A stretch of DNA of 64,000 nt from Eriocheir sinensis (taxonomy: Eukaryota; Arthropoda; Malacostraca; Decapoda; Varunidae), in the NCBI RefSeq assembly GCF_024679095.1, contig NC_066522.1, positions 5,468,558-5,532,557 on the forward strand, given 5' to 3'. Below are positions 15,315-25,678 of the stretch, piece by piece. Position 1 is the first letter of the stretch; the number at the start of each line of letters is the position of its first letter. The notes under the pieces were generated by a model. The model saw only the letters and a list, made by a program, of their open reading frames with translations, was not told the DNA's origin and ran no database searches. Made by a program: the position numbers and the translations under genes.

Positions 15315-15720
15315 GGAAGCCTGGACGAGCAGACAGCAGAAAGCCTATTGGCTCATTGCGAGGCTGCCTGCTTTCAGTGATTTAAACAATCCTTCGACCA
15401 CAGGAGTGTCCTGAGAAAAGGATTAAATTACATCTGTACTTACTTTTGGATATGCGTATTCAGTTCACTCCCGACGCAGCAAAATGACGATCAATACGAT
15501 TCTTGAAGAAGTTGATTGTCTCAGCGCTAACTATTTCTGCAGGAAGGCTGTTCCAGTGGCGAACAACTCTGTTCGAGAAATTTCTCCTGCCGCTATCTGT
15601 ACTGCACCGCTTCGCTTGAATTGTTTTTCCGTTGTTTCTTATTCTCGGGTTAGTTTGTAGCATGATGAGTTTAAGAGTGATCGACATCGCTGAACTTGTC
15701 CTGGCGCGGAATCCAAGAAG
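15315..15720 (-). pseudogene. LINE family E: RT C-terminal end and 3' UTR
   Basis: Minus-strand frame 15715-15460 encodes a typical CR1/L2-type LINE C-terminus: 'LIMLQTNPRIRNNGKTIQAKRCS', then 'GRRNFSNRVVRHWNSLPAEIV', then 'NFFKNRIDRHF' and a stop at about 15460. The downstream 15459-15315 behaves as its 3' UTR and has a partial second copy at 12318-12480. The element is heavily 5'-truncated, with no RT catalytic motifs left. Upstream of about 15720 the sequence changes to unrelated DNA containing a small palindrome (15720-15737). Confidence 0.7.
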
Positions 15721-15951
15721 CGTTAGCGATCTCGCTAACTGAGATACCGATGTAAACATTCGTTAATGGCATCCAAGAAGCTAAACTATGACGTCACAGC
15801 GTGGCTAACATAACGAGAGCCCCAGACCACTCGTAAACGCAGCGAAGTTCATCATGATAAACTTATTTATGATTTTTTAGCATCAAATATAGGTTTTGGA
15901 GTACACAGAGCAAATTCAATTATAAAATGATGATCTGTATACACTTCACAC

Positions 15952-15954
<3 letters not shown>

Positions 15955-15982
<28 letters not shown>

Positions 15983-16320
15983 ACGTCTTGGCCTATTGCA
16001 CCGGTAGGCTTCTTCCCGGTGGATCCTGATGGTCGGCCCAGCCCGTTCTGGCGCAGGCGAGTGTTTTATAGTGGCGCCATCTTGCATTGGCTCATGCAGC
16101 CCTCCCGGAGTTCATCTTTAATCCTACAATCTAGAGTCCGGGTTGATAGGTGGTCTTCTGGACAGCATGTGGGTAGTTTTAAGCCACTCGGCGGCGGCTG
16201 AAAAATCCCAGCTTGGTGGCACCGGTCGGGGATTGAACTCGCGTCCTCCTGAACGCGGGGCCGTCGCGCTGCCTCGCTGCTGCTTACCTCCACCCCGGCC
16301 CGTGCCCCGGCCCCCTCCCC
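15955..16320 (-). mobile_element. Full-length-like tRNA-derived SINE, minus strand
   Basis: The poly-A tail reads as T28 at 15955-15982. Reading minus, the 5' end (about 16320) has a tRNA-related head with a B-box-like 'cgagttcaatcccc' at about 16240. A conserved central block follows ('ccgagtggcttaaaactacc', around 16200-16170), then a 3' domain ending 'gcctaccggtgcaatagg'. The same family occurs at 18298-18590 (minus) and 33835-34160 (plus), and as tails at 1880 and 29461. The better tRNA-like A box is seen only in the 33835 copy. Confidence 0.82.
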
Positions 16321-16368
16321 GGTAAAGAAAGTGTCACTGTCACAAGGAAATCTGGCATCTCTAAGCAC

Positions 16369-16906
16369 CATTGCCAGATTGTCGTACTCAGAGCATCGTA
16401 TTTACCGGTTTCTGACCTTTAACTGTTGCCCAGAAGCACTAATAATTAATCATTATGACTATAACGTATATGAATCCAGTTATCGGGGTCGGAAATCGGC
16501 AATCATAAGAGGCTGAGGACGACTGCTGCCAAGCTATAGGCTGCTTCTTCTCCCGTTATACCCCGTAGTCATGTTTCCCCATGATGACTGCCTCTCTCTT
16601 CTCCACCTCCTCAACCATTGTCAGCAGCTGAGACTCACTGAACCTCGGCCGCCGCATTTTCCTTAGTGGTTCAACCATTTTCTGGGTAAAAGTACTTTCC
16701 TGCCGTGTGTAAGGTGAGGTTATCGTACTCAGAGCATAGTATTTACCGGTTTCTAACGTCTAAGTTGCCTAACTATTGCCAAAAAACATCAGGATCTAAC
16801 TCTTTTAACGATAACTATAAATGAGTTTCGTTATTGCAGCCCAGAAGACCGTTTTAGGATAGGAAGTCGGAATTATTAGCGGCTGAGTACGACAATCTGG
16901 CAACGT
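16369..16906. mobile_element. Nonautonomous DNA transposon with 21-bp perfect TIRs
   Basis: Left end 'ttgccagattgtcgtactc' at 16369 and right end 'gagtacgacaatctggcaa' finishing at 16906 are exact inverted repeats of 21 bp. Inside, a second left-end-like block ('gtactcagagcat.gtatttaccggtttct') recurs at about 16724, and a right-end-like 'ggctgaggacgac' occurs at about 16511. One copy is therefore nested in, or fused with, another. The middle holds a Myb/SANT-like coding remnant. I could not identify a clear target-site duplication. Confidence 0.75.
16556..16678 (-). pseudogene. Myb/SANT-like DNA-binding domain fragment (40 codons)
   Basis: The minus-strand frame begins at Met 16678 and stops at 16556. 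It contains 'RRPRFSESQLLTMVEEVEKR' followed by 'EAVIMGKHDYGV'. A basic start, 'FS-E-LL-LV-EVEKR' and 'V-GK' resembles the N-terminus of Myb/SANT-like domains found in PIF/Harbinger transposon accessory proteins and in host proteins derived from them (NAIF1-like). The domain should continue for about 40 more residues with conserved Trp positions, but the frame ends first, so it is a remnant. Its place inside a TIR element suggests the parent was a Harbinger-type transposon. This assignment is by eye. Confidence 0.5.
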
Positions 16907-17109
16907 TGGCTGCCACAGCTGAGTGAGGCAGCCGCTGAAAATTTTTCAAAGAATTGCTGTGATTGGCTGTCGAGTCTGATGACATCATCGTGGCGCTTAC
17001 CCAATCAGTTGGCTTTCTGCAGTAGCGAGGCCCGAGCGATATCGTTAAGTCTCCTCTTTGGATCTGAATTTAGCGATGTCGTCCGGGCAAACGCTCGGTA
17101 ACGATAGCG

Positions 17110-17690
17110 ATGTCGCTAAGCAGCCTTCTTTTTGGATCCGGACCCAGGTACTTGGAGACTTGTATCAGGTCTCCCTGCAGTCGTCTCTTTTCCTACTTGA
17201 AGAGGGTGAGTCGCTTGAGTCGTTCTTGGTAAAGTTGCGTCCTCAATGATTTTATCATTTTCGTATTGCGTCGCTGTACTCTCTAGTAATTCAATGTCTT
17301 TCTTGTAATTAATGGACCAAAACTGCTCGGCGTACTCCATGTTGGGCCTTACCAGCAAAACAGGATAACTTAACTCCCGGCGTTTTATATTTGAAGTTCC
17401 TCGCTATGAACCCGAGCATAGTATCGGGTTTCTTGCAGGCAGACTTGCAGTGTTTTATGTGTTTCAGGTCACTGCTGATAGTGACCCCGAGGTCTCTTTC
17501 CTCCTGCACTACCTGTAGTGGTTTCCCACCCATGTAGTATGTGTGGTTGCTATTGCTGGTCCCGAAGTGCATTGCTTTACATTTGTTAATGTTAAAGGAC
17601 ATTTGCCACTTTTCTGACCACTGTGTGATCTGGTCTTGGTCTCTCTGGATAATTTTACAGTCTGCCATTGTGAGGGCCATCCCACCCAGG
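17110..17690 (-). pseudogene. LINE family C: CR1/L2-like RT C-terminal region
   Basis: Minus-strand frames give the post-catalytic RT region: 'ITQWSEKWQMSFNINKCKAM', 'HTYYMGGKPLQVVQEERDLG', 'SDLKHIKHCKSACKKPDTML' and 'RPNMEYAEQFWS'. A frameshift at about 17350 separates 17680-17309 from 17358-17116, and a further one lies near 17260. The catalytic YADD part is absent because the element is cut at the (GGA)n array (17690). The repeat family is related to, but distinct from, LINE-B just to its right. Confidence 0.8.
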
Positions 17691-17733
17691 GGAGGAGGAG
17701 GAGGAGGAGAAGGAGGAGGAGGAGGAGGAACAG
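17690..17733. repeat. (GGA)n microsatellite
   Basis: Short GGA run with one GAA interruption, at the junction between LINE-C and LINE-B. Confidence 0.9.
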
Positions 17734-17740
17734 AAAGTCT

Positions 17741-18812
17741 GTTTGTGACAAGCTACACTATCTAATCAAAGGTGGAAGATGAAGGACAGCAAAGGCGAAG
17801 GCTCCTCCCCACCCCCCCATCCTTCCTGCCAAAGTTGGCAGGAAAGGAAAAAGAACCATGCAGCATGGAAAAACTGCATGGAAATTATGTAGGAAAGAGG
17901 AAAGAACTACCATTACTACTTCCACTAACCGGGCGATAAAAACGGACAAGGACACCAGTATTCGAAAGAACAACGTTATTACGACAATGAGTAATATCTT
18001 AGTTGCTGTTTGGATTCAAAATAGTTGTCTAATCTATTCTTGAAGGGCGCAACTGTTGTACTATCAACGACATTACAGGGTAGAGAATTCCAAACGTTAA
18101 CGACTCGATTAAAGAAGTGTTTGGCTTCCCGCGACAAGAATCTTTTACCACTTCTCTTGAGATTGTTATTTATTCTTGATCTATTTGATCTATCAATTGT
18201 AATCTTCCGCATAAATATCACTGAATCCTCTAAACATTTTATACACTTCAATTAGATCGCCTCGCATTCTTCGTTTTGATAGGCTGAATAAATTTACTTT
18301 TTTTTTTTTTTACGTCGCGGCCTATTGCGCTGGTAGGCTTCTTCCCGGTGGGGCTTGATGGTCGGCCCAGCCCGTTCTGGCGCAGGCGATTGTTTATAAT
18401 GGCGCCATCTTGCATTGGCTCATTCTGCCCTCCCGGAGCTCATCTTTAATCCTAGAATCTAGAGTCTGGGTTGATAGGTGGTCCTCTGGACAGCATGTGG
18501 GTAGTTTTAAGCCACTCGGCGGCGGCTGAAAAATCCCAGCGTGGTGGCACCGGGCGGGGATTGAACTCGCGTCCTCCTGAACGCGGCGCCGGAGGGAGAC
18601 CAGAACTGTGCACAGTACTCTAGATGGGGTCTAACCAGCGAATTATACGGTTTTAATATTATTTTTTTCCGATTTATTATTAAAGACTCGTCCGATGAAG
18701 CCAACCAATTTGTTTGCGGTATTAACTACCTCTGAACAATGCTGACCAGGCTTTAAATCGTTTGATATAGTGATTCCAAGATCCTTATCTTTACTTACTG
18801 CAGAAAGGAGGA
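17741..18812 (-). mobile_element. LINE family B, copy 1 (CR1-like), interrupted by a SINE
   Basis: Minus-strand LINE. The 3' UTR spans 17741-17990, and the RT C-terminus ('YFTIDRSNR'-type block through 'RLDNYF' and 'YYSLS' stop) spans about 17990-18297. A SINE lies at 18298-18590, then RT sequence resumes at about 18591-18812 ('LYNSLVRPHLEYCAQFWS' and upstream). Compared with the copy at 35.94-36.93 kb, about 115 bp of LINE between the two halves is missing, along with the SINE's 5' head, so a deletion followed or accompanied the SINE insertion. Confidence 0.85.
18298..18590 (-). mobile_element. SINE inserted in LINE-B, 5' head deleted
   Basis: Poly-A tail as T14 (18298-18311), then a body nearly identical to 15983-16265, including the central block and the B-box-like region. 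It stops at 'gaacgcggcgcc', about 45 bp before the other copy's 5' end. Confidence 0.85.
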
Positions 18813-18900
18813 GGAGGAGGAGGAGGAGGAGAAGGAGGAGGAGGAGGAGGAGGAGGAGGAGGTTATGGAGGAGAAGGAGGTATGGGGATCATAAAGAAAG
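18805..18900. repeat. (GGA)n microsatellite
   Basis: GGA units with AAG interruptions directly beside the 5' truncation point of LINE-B copy 1. Confidence 0.88.
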
Positions 18901-19340
18901 GAAGAAATGGAAGTTGTTTGGAAGAGTTGTAAAAGGATAAGAGGGTATCATGGAAAAGGAAGAAGAGGAAGAAGAAGAAGAAGAAAAGAGGACAAGAGGA
19001 GGAGAAAGTGCAAGTTGAATGCGGAGAAGGAGGAAAGAGAAAAGGAAGAACAGGAAGAGGGAAACGAAGGAGAAATGAAGGATAAAAATAAGATAAAAAT
19101 GGGAAACAAAAATGAATAAAAGAGACCGGAGAAAATTAAAAAGAAAATAATGTCGAAGCAAAAATCGTGAGAAGTAAGAGAGAAGAAAACGCCTAAGTGA
19201 TACAGAGAGAGATCAAGGCCACAAAGGCTGCAAAATCCACACCTGGGCTTTTGGTAACCAAGGAAGAGGATGAAAAAAATCCCTTTAATTAATACGAAAT
19301 ACCAGACGTTAATCCTCCTCTTGCTTCTCAAATCCTCCTC
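18901..19340. other. Purine-rich intergenic DNA
   Basis: GAA/AAG-rich; no gene, RNA or element recognised. Confidence 0.55.
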
Positions 19341-19344
19341 CTCT

Positions 19345-19528
19345 CCTCCTACCCCTCCTCCTCCTCCTCCTCCTCCTCCTCCTCCTCCTTCTAAACGTAA
19401 ACCTAATCCTCTTTCTTTCCTCCTCTCTTTTTTTTTTCCTTCTGACTTTTCGTTTTCTTTTCTGACCCGTTTTCTTCCCTTTCCCCTTTCTTCCCCCTAC
19501 CTGAGTACACACGCCTCGGGAGAGTCAA

Positions 19529-19600
<72 letters not shown>

Positions 19601-19666
19601 CTCCCATTACCAAGACAAACACTCGATCTTTATTGTTTCTTTTCACGTGCAGCATTCAGAACACCC

Positions 19667-19752
<86 letters not shown>
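19345..19752. repeat. (CCT)n, (CA)n and (GA)n arrays in series
   Basis: CCT 19345-19390, CA 19531-19599 and GA 19672-19751. The single frame that crosses all three encodes only Pro, Thr-His and Glu-Arg runs and is not a gene. Confidence 0.94.
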
Positions 19753-19754
<2 letters not shown>

Positions 19755-20195
19755 CCATGTTATGTGTTATTTCATCTCTAGTTTCTCATTCGACATTTCT
19801 ATATATATTTTTTTTTTCGTTCCATTCTGTACATGCCTTTTCAACACCACACACCTTTGCATCACATATAACTCCTACCTGTATGAACATAACTCCATTT
19901 TTTTCCTTTTCTTGAAACATTTACCCCCTAACCTCCACCCCACCATCAGTTTCCTCGTACATATGAATACGAAACTTATGAATGTGTTTTTCTTCCACAC
20001 ACGAAAGGGAGAAAACTTTTTTTTTTTTTTTCGAGCGCCATTCTGCTACTTACCCTCCAGCTCCTCCTGACAACGAACCCGGTATTTATTTCAGTGTGTA
20101 AAGCTCTCCGGCACCTCTGTAGGCTTTGTGGGGAGTCCTTACGTTGTCGCTACGCCCCGCCCTGTGCTAGATAAACAACCTGATGGTGTCTTGGC
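19753..20195. other. Intergenic DNA, nothing recognised
   Basis: T/C-rich to about 20060, then a short GC-balanced stretch (20060-20200). No coding or RNA signal that I can support. Confidence 0.5.
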
Positions 20196-20229
20196 GTGCC
20201 TGCGTACCCTCACTGCAAGATACGAGGCG

Positions 20230-21255
20230 TAGGAGAACGCTGGAAAGGAAAGGTGGAAGGTAGAGGAGAAGGAGGAAGAGAGGAAAGTAAGGAAGACTGG
20301 TTGATGGGGAAGGGGGAAGATTGGTGGTGGTGGAGGTGGAGGAAGAAGATATTTGAAGGATATTTGAGGAAAGAAAGTGTGCGTGTGCTTGTTAAGTTTG
20401 TCGTTAGAAGGTTAGAGCGGAAAGGTGAAAGGTAGAGGAGAAGGGGAGAGGGCTAGTTAATGGTGGAGGGGGAAGAGTAGTGGTGGCGGTGGTGATGTAA
20501 GAGGAAGAGATGAGGAAATGTGAAGAGAAAGTGTGTTTGCCATGTTTGATAGAAAAGTGATAGAAAGGGCAAGTGAGAAGTAAAGGAAGGAAGAAAAGAA
20601 AGGTAAAAGAACAGGTTAAGGGGGAAGGGAGAGGAGCAGAGTGTGTGTGGTTGTGTAGGTGGTGGAAGAAGAGATGAGATAAGGATATGTGAAGAGAGAA
20701 AGATTGAATGTGCCTGTTGTGTTTGTAAGGAAAGTGCTGGAAACGAGAGTTGTAAGATTGAAAAAAGAAAGGGAGAGAGAAAGGGAAGGAGAACAGGTCA
20801 TTGGGGGAAAGGAGAAGAGTGGTGGGGATGGGGGGTGGGAAGAAGAAATGAGATAAGGGTATTAGAAGAGAGGAAGTGTGAGCCTGTTTGTTAACTTTGT
20901 CAGGGGAATGTTAGAAAGAATAGTTGAAAGATAGATAAAGGGAATTGAGCTAAGAAGGATGAGAGAACAGGTTAACAGGGAAGGAAGAAGAGCAGTGCAT
21001 GGGTGGTGGCGGTGGAAGTGGAGAAAGAAATGAGATGGAGAGATGTGAAGAGAAAGTGCGTTTTTTTATGTTTGTGAGGGAAGTGTAAAAAAGGACAAGT
21101 GGAAGGTAATGAAAAGGAAGGATAAAAAGATGGGAAGGAGAATAGGGAAATGGGGAAGGGAGATAAGGAGGGAATGTAGTAGTGGATGTGAAAGAAGAAG
21201 AGATGAGATGAGAATATTCGAGGAGAGAAAGAGAGTGAGTGTGCTTGTTATGTCC
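20230..21255. repeat. Tandem array of about 175-bp diverged purine-rich units
   Basis: A block like 'gaagagaaagtgtg(t)..tgtttgt' recurs at about 20371, 20528, 20697, 20872, 21052 and 21226, giving spacings of roughly 157-180 bp. Between these landmarks the order is constant: 'agaacaggttaa.ggggaagg', 'gtggtggcggtggtg', then 'gaagaagagatgagata'. Units are diverged, so this looks like an old satellite-like array. Confidence 0.75.
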
Positions 21256-22150
21256 ACTCACACCCACTCACGCACTCACTCACTCTCCTCCTCCAACCCC
21301 ATTTCTCCCTCCTCCCCCGCCCCGTCAGTCTCCAGAGATTATTATGTCTACTCGCTGTCTCGCCCTCACAGCATACCGCAGAGATATTACCTGCGCGCTT
21401 TACCTCCTTTCTCCACCCTTTCACCGCCCATCACCCCTCATCACTCTCTTTATCCGATCATCTTTTGGGTACTCCTTCGCCGTCTTTCCTTACCCTTTCA
21501 TCATCATATTCCATCTCATCGTCCTCTTTGTTAATCCTTTCACCCTCATTTATCATCCCATTACACTATTTTTCTCACTTTCTTCATCGTTCTTTACTTG
21601 TTAATTTTGTCACCTTCATTTCTCACCCTTTCACTGTTTTTCCTTTCTTTCATCTTCTACCACAGTTTTTTTCTATTCCTGTCACATTATTTTCCTCGCC
21701 TTTTCACCTGCTTTGCTTACCGTGGCATTTTTTCTCACCTAGTCTTTTTTTTATCATCCTCTCCCCTCATTTTCATAACCTTCTATCACTTTTTACTCCG
21801 CCCCTCATTGTTTATCCATCTTTACCCCCCCTCATCACTTTCTCCTCACTCCATTGCCACTTTACCTTCCCCATTTTCCTCTTTTCCTCATAAGGTCATC
21901 GTCTTTACATATTAGCATCATCCTTCCTTCACCTGCTCTTGCCCTTCTCCATTTGCGTCTCACCTTTGCACCTTCTTCCCCTTCCGGTCCTTCAGAAAGC
22001 ACTAAATCATTAAAACCTCACTAACAATACGGACACGTGTGATCTACCTGTCTACCTCTCCGTTTTTAGAACACACCCTCGTTCATATCCTTCATCTCTC
22101 TCCCTCACCTCCTCGAGAAAGGTCTTTAAACATGTATACTCAGCGTTTTT
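21256..22150. other. Pyrimidine-rich intergenic DNA
   Basis: CT/TTC-rich with repeated 'ctttcac'/'tcacc' words spaced irregularly (for example near 21417, 21540 and 21626). This may be a decayed tandem repeat. Open frames here are low-complexity Ser/Phe/Leu. Confidence 0.55.
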
Positions 22151-22193
22151 GTCCTCACACGGTTCATTGAAGGCGAGGATTCACTGTACGTGG

Positions 22194-22195
<2 letters not shown>

Positions 22196-22243
<48 letters not shown>
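22196..22243. repeat. (GT)n microsatellite
   Basis: 24 GT units. Confidence 0.95.
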
Positions 22244-22244
<1 letters not shown>

Positions 22245-22419
22245 CATCTTGCATACGAGACGAAGCAACCTTTGTATTCATGTAGAGACCAAAGGCGTCG
22301 GTGGTGGTGGTGGGTGGTGATGATGGTGGAGGCTGCGGTGTTGACAGTGGTGGTGTTGACGCATCCCGCGACTCCACGACTCGGCTCACCCAAGTGTAAA
22401 CACCGCAGATAGGCAGGTG

Positions 22420-23015
22420 TGTCTGGGGTGGAGGGAGGGAGAGAAGGAGGAAGGAAGGAAGAAGGAAGAGAGGGGAGGAGGGGGAAGGATAGGCATTGGC
22501 GGAAGATTGAGAAAGGAGGGAAGGAGAAAGATGGGGCAAGAAAGAAGGAAGGAAGGAACGATAAAGGAAAGAAGACAGGAAGAAAGAAAGAAAAGAAGAA
22601 AGGAAGGAAGGCAAACAAGCAAGAAAGAAAGAAAGAAAGGAAGGAAGGATGAAAGAAAGAAAAAGTAAGAAAAAAAGAAAGGAAGGAAGGGAGATAGGAA
22701 AGTAGCAAGAAAAAAAAGAGAGAAAGAATTGAAAGAAGAATGAGGGAATATGGCAAGGTTGCAGAGGCAGACAGAGAGAGAAGAGGAAGGAAGGAGAGGC
22801 AGGAAAGTCGGTGAGCGAGGAAAGTGAGGCAAGCGTGTAAAGGAGGGAGGCTTAGCAAGGTGATGGAGGTGGAGGGAAGGCAATGCAGAGAAAGGGGTGA
22901 AGGAGGCAAGACTGATGAAAGAGGGGCAGGGAAAGAAAGGAGAGAGGAAGGAAGGGAGGTCTTAAAGGAAGGGCGGCGAAAGAGGGAGGAAAGGAAGAGA
23001 GAAAGGAGGAAAGGA
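22420..23015. repeat. Purine tract rich in GGAA/GAAG
   Basis: About 600 bp of almost pure purine on the + strand, with local (GGAA)n and (GAAA)n runs near 22540-22690. Confidence 0.85.
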
Positions 23016-23069
23016 GGGAAGGATGAGGTGAATGGCGTTGCTGCTGAGACAACACTAAACCCTTCAAAA

Positions 23070-23160
23070 AACATGGCTCCTCCTCCTCCACCTCCTCCTT
23101 CCCTTTCCCCTCCACCTCCTCCTGCTCTTCCTCCAGCTCCTCCTCCTCCTTGTCTTTCTT
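23070..23160. repeat. (CTC)n-rich short tract
   Basis: CTC/CCT units with interruptions, opposite in strand bias to the purine tract on its left. Confidence 0.75.
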
Positions 23161-23300
23161 TCTGCTCGAGCCCCGATTTGGACGAAGGCGCGACCGAGTG
23201 GTGTGGAAGATGATGATGTGGCAAATGTATTTATTGACGGGGGAGGAGGAGGAGGAGGGACGAGTGAGTGAAGAAGATGGAGGGAGGGAGAGGAGTGGGT

Positions 23301-23305
<5 letters not shown>

Positions 23306-23389
<84 letters not shown>
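23306..23389. repeat. (GA)n microsatellite
   Basis: About 42 GA units. Confidence 0.96.
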
Positions 23390-23393
<4 letters not shown>

Positions 23394-23469
23394 CTGCACC
23401 TTTTTTTACGTCTAATTAAATGAAGCCGCAGGTAATTATTTCATATGGAATGCTTTTATATGTAACGTA

Positions 23470-23470
23470 C

Positions 23471-23509
<39 letters not shown>
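23470..23509. repeat. (CA)n microsatellite
   Basis: About 19 CA units. Confidence 0.94.
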
Positions 23510-23513
<4 letters not shown>

Positions 23514-23579
23514 TTAGTGACCTGCCTCCGTGCTACCGAAGGAGAAACACGAGGTTAGTTCCCACATTTTTCACCGGAG

Positions 23580-23800
23580 ACGTAGACGGATGGAGGGAGT
23601 AGGGGTAGAGAGGGGAGGGGGGAATGGGCGGGAGGGTTGGGTGGGCGATGGTGGGCGGGCGGGCGGTGACTCGTGCGTGAGCGTGAAAAGTCGGTTAGCC
23701 TGAGGAGTCAGTGGGCGGGGCGGGGCAAGGCCAAAAGGCGATAGATAAGGTGGTGGTGGGGAGGGCGAGGCGGGGTAGGAAGGGGCGGTATGATGCTGAA
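23580..23800 (+). other. G-rich tract with G-quadruplex potential
   Basis: Several runs of three or more G separated by short loops on the + strand, for example within 23590-23670 and 23715-23790. No gene is seen from here to 24490. Confidence 0.5.
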
Positions 23801-24489
23801 GGAGGGTATGGGCGCCGTGAACGTGGGTAGATGTCGGGCAGGCATGGCAAAGGAAGGCTTGTATATATGGTTCAGGGTTGTACTATAGTAATGGGTCAGT
23901 GTGTAGGAGGGTGTAGGTTGGGGAATGTTGAGCAAGTGTCGGGTGTGTGAGGTGGGGTGTTGATTCGGGTCAAGCTAGTTAGGGGACAGGAGAAGGGACG
24001 AGGTTGACGTGGGCGTGAGGGTGACAGGGAAATATGTTTACTTGATAACTATGCCTTCATGGTTATATTCACGCCCATCCATCCACCCATCCGAACATAC
24101 ATGCGTATGTACATACATGCATACATACATATATACATAATACATGCCAGTGGACTCAACACAACTCCGGTAAAGAAAAAAATTCGTGTACAGTTTCACC
24201 CTTTTTTCCCGTTGATATTCCTGTTACTATTTGATATATTTTTTTTTATTGTGTATACGCCCGCACTCATCCAGTTTCCCTCTTATTAATGTTGTTTAGA
24301 ATTTTCCGGGAATAATAAATTGAGTGGGTTGTTAAAAATGCATTTGAAATGTGTTAACCTCACCACCAACAGCGCTAAAAAGGAAACTGAATACCGGAGC
24401 GCCACACAAATAATAACTGCATAATGAATGAACTGCAAATAGACAGACGCGTGTATACACCCTCGCCGCGACAGAATAGGTGGTCATTA

Positions 24490-24865
24490 CTGTTCGTTTT
24501 AAACGTAGACACACACTCGAAAAAAATGTTGGTAAAGATACTGATTACGGAGGGTATCAGTGAAGGGAATAAGTCGGGAGCTGAAGACTTAGTACTACGA
24601 TTACTATTACTCTTTTCACACATGCATACACGAAGAAAAATAGAGGTTAGTAAAGATGCTTATGCGGAAGCTATTGATGACGGGAATAAGGCGAGAGCTG
24701 AAGACTTGCTATTACTATTACTAGTATTACTATGACTATTATTATCGGTACTATTCACTTTAAACACACACGCACACACGAAAAAAATAAAAGTGTCAGT
24801 AAAGATGCTTATTACCGAGGTTATTAATGAATGAAATAAAGCGAGAGCTGCACACGTAGACAAGG
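24490..24865. repeat. Three-unit tandem repeat of about 130 bp
   Basis: Units start near 24505, 24627 and 24772. Each has 'cgaaaaaaat' or 'cgaagaaaaatag', 'gtaaagatgctta', 'aataag.c.gagctg' and an 'actattact' stretch in the same order. The third unit is partial. Confidence 0.75.
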
Positions 24866-24869
24866 GAGC

Positions 24870-25675
24870 CATGACTAAATGTTTAATTAGGTGAATATAT
24901 AAATAACTAATTACCGAACACCCGTGAATTATAATGAACGGCTCGGCAAAGGTTTCCGGAGGGCGGTCTGGTCGCTCTACTCACGTGTCGCCCTGCAGGG
25001 AGGTGTGTCACGCGGCGGGCGGCGACGAAACTAACGAGATTGCTGGTTTTAGGGTACATTAGCGGAGAGTGAAGTTGAAAATGCAATATGTGGTGTCAGG
25101 ATCTGTATCAAACGGCCATCCATTACAGAGCATATAGATAAATGGTCTGAAATGTGACTGTAGTTTTGTCATTAGTGGGTGTCGATATTGTGCCGTTCAT
25201 GGTCCATTATTATTCGCCTCGTTTATTTTTTTACAGTGTAGGGTAACTCGTCGAATAATAAAAATGAAATAAAGAGGCAACATTCTCCTCCGATCTGTAA
25301 AAAGGAGATATATAAGAATGATCAAATTGACATTACTTATCTTCATTCTTTCCAAATAACTTTCGTCGTGTGAGAAAAACTTTTTAAACTTTTTCAACAC
25401 AGAACCAGTCCAAAGAAAAACAAGAAGTTCCTAATAACCCTGATGCGATTGTTCTCTTACGGTTGAGAAGAAGCAGACCAAAGACTCCACAGAAAAAAAT
25501 AAAATATATATAAAAAAAAAACGCTGAAACATGCTCTTTTAACAGCAAAGGAAAGTAATTTCAGGCCACTACAAACAATGAAAGAAAGCCCGAAAGCGCT
25601 GCTCTCACAATAGAAAATTCCAGAGGTTCCGAGAAAGGATGGGTAGTTTAGGCCGGAGATTTGTCTGCATACTGA
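24870..25675. other. Intergenic DNA, nothing recognised
   Basis: Mostly AT-rich with a GC-richer patch (24940-25030). I found no coding frame, RNA gene or transposon end. Confidence 0.5.
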
Positions 25676-25678
25676 TTC

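Noticed and set aside
19270..20070. A 266-residue frame spanning CCT, CA and GA arrays
   Set aside because: Its length comes from simple repeats; the parts between them have no recognisable domain.
22181..23224. A 347-residue Ser/Phe/Leu/Pro-rich minus-strand frame
   Set aside because: The opposite strand is a purine tract, so pyrimidine-only codons leave few chances for a stop; low complexity throughout.
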